The notes beneath the pieces are model-generated. The model did no database searches. It was not told the origin of the DNA and saw only the letters and a list, made by a program, of their open reading frames with translations. A program made the translations under genes and the position numbers. From contig JAKBWA010000086.1 of the NCBI GenBank assembly GCA_021841025.1, forward strand, positions 16,791 to 80,790: a stretch of 64,000 bases of DNA, in the 5' to 3' direction. Positions 26,888-35,245 of the stretch are shown here, one piece after another. Source of the stretch: Bacillota bacterium (GTDB taxonomy: Bacteria; Bacillota; Sulfobacillia; Sulfobacillales; Sulfobacillaceae). Positions within the stretch are counted from its first letter, which is position 1. Each line of letters begins with the position of its first letter.

Positions 26888-27802
26888 CTACGCCTCCTTT
26901 AAGCGAGGGTTGAATAGTTCATCCACGGCGTCCAAAAACAGCACCACGCCCAGGGTCAGCACCAACAGCGCAATCAAGGGGGAGAGCAAGTACGGCAATG
27001 CTTGCACACTCGACATGGCTCCTGCGGAAAACACGGCAAGGTTCAGCATCACACCCCAATTATTCGCTTGAAAGGGAACGACTCCCAGGAAAAAGAGACC
27101 CACTTCGGCATAAATACTGCCCGTAATGGCTAACAAGAGATTCATGGCAATATATGACGCGATGTTCGGCAAAATTTCTTTGAACAAGATGTGAAAGGGG
27201 GACAAACCCAAAGTCCGAGCCGCTTCAATAAACCCTCGTTCTCTAAGAGACAAGGTCTGGGACCGGACGGCCCGGGCCAATCCTCCCCACCCGGTAATAC
27301 CGAGCACAAATCCCATCGCCACAGGCTGTCCGAAATTCCACACGGTCGATAGCACCACCAACAAAGGAAAGCCCGGGATGGTTAGAATGAAATCGGTGAT
27401 TCGCATAATAACGGAATCGGACCATCCTACATAATAACCTGACACCAGCCCCAGAACGGTTCCAATGACCACCGTAAAGAGGGCCGCCATAAATGCAGCA
27501 AAGAGTACATAGCGTGCCCCGGTTACGATTAAGGCCAGATTGCTGGTCCCCTCAAAATCCGTACCTAAAGGGTATTTCCAGCTAATCGGCGCGTAAATCG
27601 CGTTAGGATTAATGGGAAGATTCCGGGGATAGAGATACGGCCCCGCGATTGCCATTAGGGTAAAGAAGAGAATAATAACTAGTCCCACCATACGTCCCGG
27701 TTTCTTGGCAATCACTCGCCAGGCTGTATGCAAAAAGGTCGCGCGATTTTTCGGGACATGGGGTATTTTGGATGATACGGGTGTTGATTCGGCCACAGAC
27801 AT
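26888..27802 (-). CDS. Opp/Dpp-type ABC permease (OppC-like)
   Basis: 304-residue inner-membrane permease with about six helices. The N-terminal soluble stretch is followed by a helix (IILFFTLMAIAGPYLYPRNLP). The conserved EAA loop reads EAARTLGLSPFHILFKEILPN. GTDFEGTSNL corresponds to the GTD..GRD motif of OppC. The ATG follows GGAGGTGAT. It begins 6 bases after the OppB-like stop. Confidence 0.88.
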   Translation of the reverse strand: MSVAESTPVSSKIPHVPKNRATFLHTAWRVIAKKPGRMVGLVIILFFTLMAIAGPYLYPRNLPINPNAIYAPISWKYPLGTDFEGTSNLALIVTGARYVLFAAFMAALFTVVIGTVLGLVSGYYVGWSDSVIMRITDFILTIPGFPLLVVLSTVWNFGQPVAMGFVLGITGWGGLARAVRSQTLSLRERGFIEAARTLGLSPFHILFKEILPNIASYIAMNLLLAITGSIYAEVGLFFLGVVPFQANNWGVMLNLAVFSAGAMSSVQALPYLLSPLIALLVLTLGVVLFLDAVDELFNPRLKEA

Positions 27803-27808
27803 TCCCCA

Positions 27809-28798
27809 TCACCTCCGGATTCTGGGATCGACAACGGAATACAAGAAATCGGCAAATATATTGGATATAATCACGGCGACTGTGATTAAAAGAAAGGCTC
27901 CACTCATCAAAGGGTAGTCTCGGGAACTTATCGCGTGGAGCAATAAATTTCCCAGTCCCGGGTAATCAAATATGTCTTCAATGAACAAGGAACCGCCAAA
28001 CATGAAGCCGATAGAAAGTGCCAAGACTGTAAATAACGGCAAAATCGCATTATGCGCGATATATTTTACCTGTGTCCACGTTTTGAGGCCCCGGACTTCA
28101 GAAGCGAGAATGAAGTCGTCTCCTAATACCGTGATCACACTGGATTTCATGGTCAGCATCCACCCTCCATAACTCGACAAGGCGTAAGTCGCCACCGGCA
28201 ATATGGCATGTCGAGCCAAAGAAGACAGAAAAGGCCAGTTGAATCCCGGCGTCAAAGATGCGTTATAAGGGGCACCAAAGGGCAGAATCACCCACAGCGT
28301 AGTAAAGACATATGCCAAGAACAGTCCCATAACAAATTGGGGAATTCCATGAAGAATGGACCCGGACAGTGACAGGGCGCTGCCTGTCACCGACGAGCGT
28401 TTAATAGCAGCAATCACGCCCGCCAAAATTCCCACCACAAAGCTGGCAATCAATCCCGTCAGGACTAAAATAATAGTCCAAGGCGCAGCTGCCAAAATGA
28501 TGTGAAGGACTGGCACCCCGTCGTAGGAAATGGATCTGCCCAGATTGAAGTGGAGAATTTGGTTGATATAAAGCAAGTATTGCTGCCACAGTGGTTGATG
28601 AGGGATAAACCCATACATCACACGCACTTGATCCATCGCTTGAACCGGTGTCATGCCGTGCAGTATGAGGTCGTTATACTTTGCTGCAACCGGATTTCCC
28701 GGCATAAGCCGCACCAAAAAGAAAGTAAAGGTCGCCACCACCAAAACCATGACAATCCCTGCTAAAATCCTTTTGCCGAGGCGAATCAGAATTTGCAT
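27809..28798 (-). CDS. Opp/Dpp-type ABC permease (OppB-like)
   Basis: 329-residue permease. The N-terminal helix (ILAGIVMVLVVATFTFFLVRLMPGNP) and YGFIPHQPLWQQYLLYINQILHFNLGRSI are OppB hallmarks. The cytoplasmic EAA-type loop appears as ASEVRGLKTWTQVKYIAHNAILP. I start at the ATG at 28798 because AAGGAGGG lies 4-5 bases upstream. The longer frame adds 16 residues without support. Confidence 0.88.
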   Translation of the reverse strand: MQILIRLGKRILAGIVMVLVVATFTFFLVRLMPGNPVAAKYNDLILHGMTPVQAMDQVRVMYGFIPHQPLWQQYLLYINQILHFNLGRSISYDGVPVLHIILAAAPWTIILVLTGLIASFVVGILAGVIAAIKRSSVTGSALSLSGSILHGIPQFVMGLFLAYVFTTLWVILPFGAPYNASLTPGFNWPFLSSLARHAILPVATYALSSYGGWMLTMKSSVITVLGDDFILASEVRGLKTWTQVKYIAHNAILPLFTVLALSIGFMFGGSLFIEDIFDYPGLGNLLLHAISSRDYPLMSGAFLLITVAVIISNIFADFLYSVVDPRIRR

Positions 28799-28871
28799 TC
28801 GACCCTCCTTATTCCGACGACTGGTGCCGGATCGTCCCCAAGACACCAGTCCATCTCATGCCGACAACCCA

Positions 28872-30677
28872 TCATTTGGGTTTAACATACCCTCGCATCA
28901 TCCAAACTCCTGGAGGATTGTTGAGAAGCCCCGGATTATGCACAGGATAGTCGGTAAACCGATTCGTATTCACGAACTGCACGTTAATATAGTTCCACAA
29001 GGTAATCATAGGCAGGCTGGCGTTGGCCGCCAAAGCCAGCTTTTGCACAATCGGGCGCTGCTGGCTCGGAGTAAGATTGTTGAGATCATAGGTTAGACGG
29101 CCGGGATCCACGACCTGACCGTTTGGCAATTTGACAGTTCTCGGCGCATCCAGCCAGTTGCCTTCGGTAGTGTTGCTATAGGGATAGCGAACTAAATGGC
29201 CTCCGACCACATTGTAGCCATCATTCGCTCCCCAAATTCGCTGATAAGTCGGATAGGCCTCAGGCCCCAACGCATTAAGCCAAAATGCTATGGGATATTT
29301 ATCCAACGCAATTTCTTTCAAATATTGTGAGTAGCTGCTCACAATCGACGGATGCGTGGGAATACCAAAGGCAGTCATTTCACTGGAAATCACTTTGGAA
29401 GCCTCAATCCAGTCACTAAACCCGTTTACCGTGTAAATCGTAGCGGTCCACGGCTTGCCGTTGGGCATCATCCACTGCCCATGAACTTTATGAAACCCTG
29501 CTTTTTCCAGTTCACGCGCTGCTAATGAAGGATTATAGCTATAAGGGTTTAGCTGTTTGATTTGAGATGGCGTTAACCACTTGCCAGTCGCCACGTCGAC
29601 CATGCCGGTTGAATATTTTGACACTGTGCCCACGACCGGTTCCGCGACTTTCTGCACGGCTTGACGGTTTATAATATGGGCCAACGCATAGCGCACATTG
29701 GAAATTCCATAGGGATATATGCCTTGGTTGAAGGCTAGGGCAGCTCCCACATAAGAGGGCGAGACCACCTTTTCATTTCCCTTGGTTTTGAGAATTTGGT
29801 GGAGAATATTGGATGGCATGGCCGTAAAAGGCGCCATATCCAGCTGCCCGCCAATGAGATAATTCCAAATTTGTTGATTGCCTGTATAATTGCGGAAGAC
29901 GACTTGCTTGACAGAAATGCCCTTCGCGTCATAGAAGTCCGGATTTTTCACTAACAAAGCTTCTCCCGGATTGAGGTTCTTCAACACAAAAGGTCCTGCA
30001 GAAATGTCCTTGGGCGGTGCAAATGCTGCAACCGTTTTGCCGAGATTGGTCAATTTGGTTTCTGCCTTCTTGGCCAAAGCAATCTTGGCAGGATTCTTGC
30101 CGGTATATAAGGACTGGTCAATCGTAGTCCAAATATTGGGCCCAAGAACTTTGTCATATTCGAATGCGGGAATTATGGGCTGCTGCATTAAATTGTTGAA
30201 GAAGAGATTATAGTCCTGGTGAGGAACTTGATTAAATTGCATTTTCGCGGGAGAAAGGATTTTGACACTTCCTAAGTAGAAGGATTGGGCAGTGCCTTGA
30301 GTAAAGGCCGCAGCCATCGACGCTTTTACGTCCTCCGCGGTGACAGGCTTCCCGTTAGACCATTTCGCGCCGGGCTGAAGCCAGATGGTGACAGTTCTTC
30401 CTCCGTTGGAAATTTTCCACTTCTTTGCAAGTCCAGGATAAAAGGAATTAGGGTTGGTCGCAGAATTGGTCGTCCATCCCAGTTGCATTTGATCGAATCC
30501 AATCCAGTTGTTGCCATTTGTGTTGAAGGGATTCATTGGCGCTCCCGTAGTAATCGGATGAGCCTCGTCTATAGTCGTAAAAGTCGACGATGATGCACTT
30601 GTCGGGGAGGAGGCGCCGCATCCTGCCGCCAGTACGCCCACGCTGGCAACCAACGCCAGCTTTGAGAGTGTCTTCAT
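28872..30677 (-). CDS. Peptide/muropeptide-binding lipoprotein of the ABC importer
   Basis: 601-residue family 5 solute-binding protein. The signal sequence MKTLSKLALVASVGVLAAGC ends in a lipobox with the lipidated Cys at residue 20, followed by a Ser/Thr-rich linker, so it is anchored outside the membrane. The body has the usual WSNGKPVTAEDVKASM segment and INRQAV-type motif of peptide-binding proteins. I start at the ATG at 30677 behind AAGGAGAGAG. It is the first gene of the importer operon. Neighbouring NagZ, NagB and the MurR-like regulator suggest it takes up cell-wall fragments or amino-sugar oligomers, which is inference. Confidence 0.9.
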   Translation of the reverse strand: MKTLSKLALVASVGVLAAGCGASSPTSASSSTFTTIDEAHPITTGAPMNPFNTNGNNWIGFDQMQLGWTTNSATNPNSFYPGLAKKWKISNGGRTVTIWLQPGAKWSNGKPVTAEDVKASMAAAFTQGTAQSFYLGSVKILSPAKMQFNQVPHQDYNLFFNNLMQQPIIPAFEYDKVLGPNIWTTIDQSLYTGKNPAKIALAKKAETKLTNLGKTVAAFAPPKDISAGPFVLKNLNPGEALLVKNPDFYDAKGISVKQVVFRNYTGNQQIWNYLIGGQLDMAPFTAMPSNILHQILKTKGNEKVVSPSYVGAALAFNQGIYPYGISNVRYALAHIINRQAVQKVAEPVVGTVSKYSTGMVDVATGKWLTPSQIKQLNPYSYNPSLAARELEKAGFHKVHGQWMMPNGKPWTATIYTVNGFSDWIEASKVISSEMTAFGIPTHPSIVSSYSQYLKEIALDKYPIAFWLNALGPEAYPTYQRIWGANDGYNVVGGHLVRYPYSNTTEGNWLDAPRTVKLPNGQVVDPGRLTYDLNNLTPSQQRPIVQKLALAANASLPMITLWNYINVQFVNTNRFTDYPVHNPGLLNNPPGVWMMRGYVKPK

Positions 30678-30754
30678 AAAATTCTCTCTCCTTATCGGCA
30701 AAATCCTTATGGAAAGCCATAATTAACATAATTTTCCGAAAAAATTCTCAATAC

Positions 30755-30774
30755 AAAGTTTTGCCTAACTTTGG
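30755..30774. promoter_or_regulatory. Putative MurR operator, copy 1
   Basis: AAGTTTTGCCTAACTT is an inverted repeat (AAGTT, 6-base gap, AACTT). A near copy in reverse orientation lies 100 bases away, closer to the regulator gene. This copy is about 80 bases upstream of the binding-protein start. Confidence 0.4.
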
Positions 30775-30856
30775 CGTCGATAAAACTATGGTTTTTTACG
30801 TGGTTTATGTTATCATATTTCAAAAATCTAACCAATAAGCTGAAATAAAAATTCAT

Positions 30857-30876
30857 GCGAAGTTGGCAAAACTCAC
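30857..30876. promoter_or_regulatory. Putative MurR operator, copy 2
   Basis: GAAGTTGGCAAAACTC matches, in reverse complement, the core AGTTTTGCC(T)AACTT of the first copy. It lies about 40 bases before the RpiR-family regulator gene, a sensible place for autoregulation. Confidence 0.4.
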
Positions 30877-30915
30877 AAACAATATGCGACTAACGAAAAG
30901 GAGGAGGCTGGCACC

Positions 30916-31812
30916 TTGGCTATTTCCGGTGTTCTTAATCGCCTCAGCAGCACACTGCCGACACTGGCCAATTCGGAAGCTCGGATTGCGCGCTGGATTC
31001 TCGAAAATCCCAGGCAGCTCGTCGATCTAACGGTCAAAGATCTGGCACATATTACCGGAAGCAGTCAAGCGGCTGTCATCAGGCTGTGCAAGTCTATCCA
31101 AGTTTCCGGCTACCAAGGTCTAAAAGTCTCGGTAGTCGCGGACATTGCCCGGGAAGAGAGGCCAACCGGATCCCGCTTTCTCGAAATCGATCCCAATACA
31201 CCCTTGTCTAGCTCCATTCAGTCGCTTAAACGGCACACTATTATGGGCATCAACCGTACCCTGAATGATATGCGTGAAAGCGACATTGACCGGATGGTGC
31301 AACACCTAAAACAAGCTCGTTGGATTGTAGCCTACGGAATTGGCGCATCAGCCGTTGTGGTGAAAGATTTTCAACAAAAGTTGTGGCGCTTAGGTCTTCC
31401 GGTCTTTTGTACGGAAGACTTTCATATCATGGCGACCATTGTGGGGCAACTGACCAAAGATGACATATTTATGGCCGTATCCTATTCTGGAGAAACTGCC
31501 GAAGTTCTGGAACTAACACAACTAGCTCACAAACGTGGAGCCTTTGTCACCGTCCTCACACGATTTGACAGAAAAAATCCTTTGGCCAGACTCGCTGATT
31601 TGCCAATTTATATATATGCCTACGAAGCGTCCCCGAGAATCGGCGCCAGTTCCTCCCTAATCTCTTCCCTAACAGCCATGAGCGCTTTGCTATTTGCCTT
31701 GGCCAATACCTTTGCCGAGAGTGCTCAAGCCAAACTATCCGATACTTTGGATGCGGTACGTTCGCATCGCGTCACTTTGCCTTCTTCCGATACGCCCGAT
31801 GGCGAGATATGA
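30916..31812 (+). CDS. RpiR/MurR-family regulator with SIS domain
   Basis: 298-residue regulator. The N-terminal helix-turn-helix (about residues 1-75; ITGSSQAAVIRLCKSIQVSGYQGLK) is the RpiR type. The C-terminal SIS domain (about 130-260; YGIGASAVVVKDFQQKL and VSYSGETAEVLEL) binds phospho-sugars. Proteins of this family sense N-acetylmuramic acid 6-phosphate or related sugars in cell-wall recycling operons. The TTG start has AAGGAGGAGG 9-10 bases upstream. It is divergent from the ABC operon and likely represses or activates it through the two AAGTT..AACTT sites between them. Confidence 0.88.
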   Translation: MAISGVLNRLSSTLPTLANSEARIARWILENPRQLVDLTVKDLAHITGSSQAAVIRLCKSIQVSGYQGLKVSVVADIAREERPTGSRFLEIDPNTPLSSSIQSLKRHTIMGINRTLNDMRESDIDRMVQHLKQARWIVAYGIGASAVVVKDFQQKLWRLGLPVFCTEDFHIMATIVGQLTKDDIFMAVSYSGETAEVLELTQLAHKRGAFVTVLTRFDRKNPLARLADLPIYIYAYEASPRIGASSSLISSLTAMSALLFALANTFAESAQAKLSDTLDAVRSHRVTLPSSDTPDGEI

Positions 31813-31887
31813 TATCATCAACACTATGAGTTTGGTGTTTGCTAGAATGACTCAACAACAAAACTACTCGAACCGGAGGGCAGTGTT

Positions 31888-31974
31888 ATGCTATGGATTA
31901 TCGGCGGCATCGCCATGGTGGTAGCCTTGTTAATCGGACTCCGCTTCATGGCCGACCACAAGGAAGAACCCTAA
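31888..31974 (+). CDS. 28-residue single-helix membrane peptide
   Basis: A very short frame with a good ribosome binding site (GGAGGG, 7-base spacer, ATG). It encodes about 17 hydrophobic residues (LWIIGGIAMVVALLIGL) followed by a charged tail (RFMADHKEEP), the layout of a small membrane protein. It follows the regulator gene by 75 bases on the same strand. Just after it lies a perfect hairpin GCATGGCT-CA-AGCCATGC (31983-32000), then a 12-base palindrome AACACGCGTGTT (32002-32013). No known family recognised. Confidence 0.55.
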   Translation: MLWIIGGIAMVVALLIGLRFMADHKEEP

Positions 31975-32544
31975 TGCCTGCCGCATGGCTCAAGCCATGC
32001 CAACACGCGTGTTAGTAAATTGCGTAACCAAAATAGCACTTTAAACTTGATGAATGAAGACAACCGGCTATGAGCTGTCAGTCTTGAGACCTCTTCGGCG
32101 TGCTTTATGGCTCTAGAGATTTCGTACGCTTACAAAGAGGGCGACAAATTGTTTTTCTCCATATCGGGAACACAGTGCCTGAGGGTAAAGGATGGCGCTT
32201 GGTATTTTCCTCACACAATGGTCTTTAAGATGACTTAATTCCTTGTCTATAAACCGCCCGAAGATGTGAGGGACATTTTTTCGTTTTCGTTTCACGCGTT
32301 AACCTAAGAAGAACATATAGAAATGCTCAGTGATATAGTGAAAAGGAAAATGAAAAGGCGTTATTCGAGGACAATCGACCGTATTTTGAGATGAAGATTC
32401 GCTGAAATCTTCGTCTTGATGTTGTGAGTGAAATTCAGCTCACAGTGTCAATCGCTTCTAACATGGGCCTTTCGACCTGGTTTACCGTAATACGAGACAA
32501 ATTGCCCTCATTGTCGGATTTCCTCTTGTTGTGTATTTTAATTG
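31975..32544. other. Gap with several hairpins, no gene supported
   Basis: Contains the hairpin at 31983-32000 and the palindrome at 32002-32013 after the small membrane peptide. A GAAGATT..AATCTTC hairpin lies near 32393-32412. A weak 60-codon minus-strand frame (32113-32295) has no ribosome binding site. The right end is the promoter and 5' hairpin of the next gene. Confidence 0.4.
32511..32539 (+). promoter_or_regulatory. Possible promoter of the O-antigen ligase-type gene
   Basis: TTGTCG (32511-32516) and TATTTT (32534-32539) are 17 bases apart. The predicted RNA would start about at the foot of the following hairpin. Both boxes match four of six consensus positions, so this is tentative. 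Confidence 0.35.
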
Positions 32545-32569
32545 GGTATGTTCGCATTGCGAGCATACC
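32545..32569 (+). promoter_or_regulatory. 5' hairpin directly before the ribosome binding site
   Basis: GGTATGTTCGC and GCGAGCATACC pair over 11 positions (one G-U or mismatch) around a 3-base ATT loop. It ends 5 bases before the AAGGAGGG site of the next gene. It may protect the mRNA 5' end or tune translation. Confidence 0.5.
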
Positions 32570-32589
32570 ATTACAAGGAGGGCTCGCCA

Positions 32590-33990
32590 CTGAGCGGTAC
32601 AAAAACAATACGGTGGATTTGGCTAACTCTCATAGGCCTCTATGTGTTGACGGCCCCTTTTGAAGGCTATTGGGTTGTGCCTGGTTTTCACGGACATTCC
32701 TGGGTCTCATTATTTCAGCGCATCTTACTCTTTCCGTTGCCCGCAGTGACGCTGTACTTGGTCCTGCGGCGAAAAGACCGTCTGGCCATGCTCCCTTTGG
32801 GCCTTATAACAGCCTGGATCATTTGGGTTCTTTTCACTTTCGTGCTATTCAGCCCCCATAGCTATTATTACCTGTATTACACATGGGAACAAATCGCGGG
32901 ATTTTTGCTCATCTTGAGCTTCTGGTACTTAGCTCGGTTCCAAAGCTTTTCCCGCATTACAACCATTGCCAGTCTTTTGATCTATTATGGGGCTACCTTA
33001 TTCCTAAGCCAATGGGAAATTCAAACCCATCATCATCTGGGAGCTTCCACGGAACATCATACCGCTATTCCGACGGCTTTCTCTTATGGGCCCAACCACT
33101 TAGGAGCGGCCGTGGCATTGATTATTCCGTTCGTTTCCCTTCTTTTCCTCCTAAAACGTTCGTGGTGGGTGCTTGCGGCAAGCATCCTTTTTTCTTTGTG
33201 GGGGATTTATATCTTATACAAGACGGGAAGCCGGGCAGGAGAACTCGCTGTCATGCTGGAGGCCATCGGCCTGGCAGTGCTATTGCCGAAACGATGGAAA
33301 TATTATGCCATAGCGTCCATAGGGGCTCTTTTCGTCATCATTGGGGCTGCTTTATTCCTTGTGGTCCATCTCCCTGCCACTGACATGCCTTTTGCTTTGG
33401 TTAAATTTCGCCACCTTGCTCACATTTTTAACGGGGCAGCTTCTCACTCGTCCTCCCAAGGCCCCGGTTCCTTCAAAATACGGATAGCTCTTCTTGAAAG
33501 CGGGTTTCGTGCCTTATGGCATCATCCTTGGGGATTGGGGCCCCGCGGCGCCGAGGGCTACTATGCCTATTATGTGCACCATAAAAGTCCATATAACACG
33601 TATGGTGTGATCGATGCTCACAACATGTGGTTGGAAGTCGCAATAGATTTCGGTTGGCTGGGTATTAGCTTGTACACCGGTTTCTATGGTCTATTGCTGC
33701 TAGGACTTTACCGCCTCCGCCGCCACACCGACGCGACCCTGCGCTATATTTCGTGGGCGGGATTTCCTGCCTTAATTGGATTTGTCATTGGATCCCTTTC
33801 ACCTTCCAGTGTCATGATCGGATTCAATATCATGTGGATTGTGTACGGTCTTGCCATGATGGCGATATATCAAAACGCGCAACTTATTAAAACAGCCCCT
33901 CATTATCCTTCAGATATCCGCACCTCTGGCTTTGTCCGAACAGACATGACCTCACTCCCCTTTGGGTTTCATCATTCCTCTCACAAATAG
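32590..33990 (+). CDS. O-antigen ligase/polymerase-type membrane protein, CTG start
   Basis: 466-residue polytopic protein with about ten hydrophobic helices and the Wzy_C/WaaL hallmark. That hallmark is an extracytoplasmic loop with SRAGELAV (KTGSRAGE) and, after it, DAHNMWLEVAIDFGWLGI. Such proteins transfer or polymerise lipid-linked glycans outside the membrane. The likely start is CTG at 32590, preceded by AAGGAGGG with a 7-base spacer. The in-frame TTG and ATG further upstream (32542, 32548) fall in the hairpin and have no site. The gene is isolated on the plus strand, with no other glycan genes next to it. Confidence 0.78.
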   Translation: MSGTKTIRWIWLTLIGLYVLTAPFEGYWVVPGFHGHSWVSLFQRILLFPLPAVTLYLVLRRKDRLAMLPLGLITAWIIWVLFTFVLFSPHSYYYLYYTWEQIAGFLLILSFWYLARFQSFSRITTIASLLIYYGATLFLSQWEIQTHHHLGASTEHHTAIPTAFSYGPNHLGAAVALIIPFVSLLFLLKRSWWVLAASILFSLWGIYILYKTGSRAGELAVMLEAIGLAVLLPKRWKYYAIASIGALFVIIGAALFLVVHLPATDMPFALVKFRHLAHIFNGAASHSSSQGPGSFKIRIALLESGFRALWHHPWGLGPRGAEGYYAYYVHHKSPYNTYGVIDAHNMWLEVAIDFGWLGISLYTGFYGLLLLGLYRLRRHTDATLRYISWAGFPALIGFVIGSLSPSSVMIGFNIMWIVYGLAMMAIYQNAQLIKTAPHYPSDIRTSGFVRTDMTSLPFGFHHSSHK

Positions 33991-34014
33991 CCAGATCAAA
34001 ATTTGATGCTGCCC

Positions 34015-34611
34015 CTACAATGATTTCAGAAACTCCCGCACATATTGCTCGATCAATTCACGGTCAGGACCCTCCCAGATTTTTTGAGCATGACGTCCTC
34101 CTGGCATCTGTTTTAACATCCGGGGTTCCGGAGCTTCGCGAAAGACCTCTAAGGTCTGATCATGCATCATTTCACTTTCACTGACAATAAATAGCTTGGG
34201 AATGCTGCCCAGCCGACTGGCCATTTCATCACTGATCGCCACCGTAGACCAGGTAATCACGGCTCGGAATTGTTGTGGATCTTTCGCTACCGCGCGCAAA
34301 ACGCCTCCACCGCCCCGAGAAGCGCCTAAAGCCACCACGTCCTTTTTTCTACGCCGGAGCTCTTGACACACAGCCAGCACATCATACTCAATAGCGTCTA
34401 ACCCCAAACTTCCCACGGTAGATGCCCCGTATCCGCGAAAGTTGGGAATAGCCACACTATATCCTTCTTCCCAAAGGGTTTGTCCGTAGGGGATAAAACT
34501 GTCCCGGGCAAAAGCCTTCCCGTGACATAAGATAACGGCAAGCGGTCCTCCGGATAAATAGTGCGTTTCAATTTCTGCTCCATCCTCCGTTTTCACAATA
34601 AATTGATCCAT
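34015..34611 (-). CDS. Alpha/beta hydrolase
   Basis: 198-residue small alpha/beta hydrolase. The nucleophile elbow is GASRGG (Ser in G-x-S-x-G), the oxyanion segment is ILCHGKAF and the C-terminal His lies in GGRHAQ. The Asp or Glu is probably in the FIVSESEMMHD segment. RGYGAST after the second strand resembles dienelactone-hydrolase or acyl-peptidase types. Substrate unknown. The ATG at 34611 is chosen; GTG and TTG codons up to 34623 share the same AAGGGG but with poor spacing. Confidence 0.78.
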   Translation of the reverse strand: MDQFIVKTEDGAEIETHYLSGGPLAVILCHGKAFARDSFIPYGQTLWEEGYSVAIPNFRGYGASTVGSLGLDAIEYDVLAVCQELRRRKKDVVALGASRGGGGVLRAVAKDPQQFRAVITWSTVAISDEMASRLGSIPKLFIVSESEMMHDQTLEVFREAPEPRMLKQMPGGRHAQKIWEGPDRELIEQYVREFLKSL

Positions 34612-35062
34612 TTTCTTCAACACCCCTTGGCAACGAATAGTGGCAATCCTCCATTTTAAATAAAAAGGACGGCTCCAAGAAAATTTTAGGCAAAGACCTG
34701 GTCTTGCCCAAAGATCGTTCGTACATCACAATTCAAAAAACGGTATTCCTCTCTATTCGCCTCTTCCCGGCCTATCATGATATCCCCCATGCCCATTGAA
34801 TGCCGTCAAGTCACTCCAACCAGATGGGGAGCATGGCCTCCGAACAATCCTCACTCCTGGGAAAGATGAGCCTTTAAACCAAGCATAGATCAGCATGAGG
34901 CACAGTGTCTTGCCATGAAGATATCAATTAAGTCGAGTTCACCTACAACCGTGATCTATCATCATAAGCATTGGCTTTGCTGCTCAAGTTTCCTTATTAA
35001 TTCCTCTTATTATTTCCTGCCCTTTTTCCTCATTATGGTTCTTGTGAAACCCCCAATACATC
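34612..35062. other. Gap without a gene
   Basis: A 121-codon plus-strand frame from 34915 crosses the terminator and runs antisense to the small gene at 35122, so it is not a gene. Nothing else protein-like or clearly structured is seen in this stretch. Confidence 0.4.
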
Positions 35063-35110
35063 CCAACAAAACAACAAAGCAGCTCCATAGCTTAAGGGAG
35101 CTGCTTTGTT
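35063..35110 (-). terminator. Strong intrinsic terminator
   Basis: AACAAAGCAGCTCC (35073-35086) and GGAGCTGCTTTGTT (35097-35110) form a perfect 14-base-pair stem with a 10-base loop. On the minus strand it is followed by a T-rich tract (GTTTTGTT). It ends the transcript of the 29-residue gene and the EcsC-like gene. Confidence 0.75.
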
Positions 35111-35121
35111 ATCGCGGTCCT

Positions 35122-35211
35122 TTATTCATCGGTATCAAACCATACCCGCATGACATCAAACCATTCTTCCAGTTTCTCTTCCGTTTCCGGCCGCCTTTCG
35201 TCTTCCCTCAT
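35122..35211 (-). CDS. 29-residue acidic peptide, unknown function
   Basis: Short frame with an ideal ribosome binding site (AAGGAGG, 8-base spacer, ATG at 35211). It encodes a highly charged, amphipathic helix-like peptide (MREDERRPETEEKLEEWFDV, then MRVWFDTDE). The strong terminator begins 12 bases after its stop, which supports a real short gene at the end of a transcript. It lies 34 bases after the EcsC-like gene. Family not recognised. Confidence 0.55.
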   Translation of the reverse strand: MREDERRPETEEKLEEWFDVMRVWFDTDE

Positions 35212-35245
35212 TCTTCGCACCTCCTTGCATTGAGAAATCCGTTGG

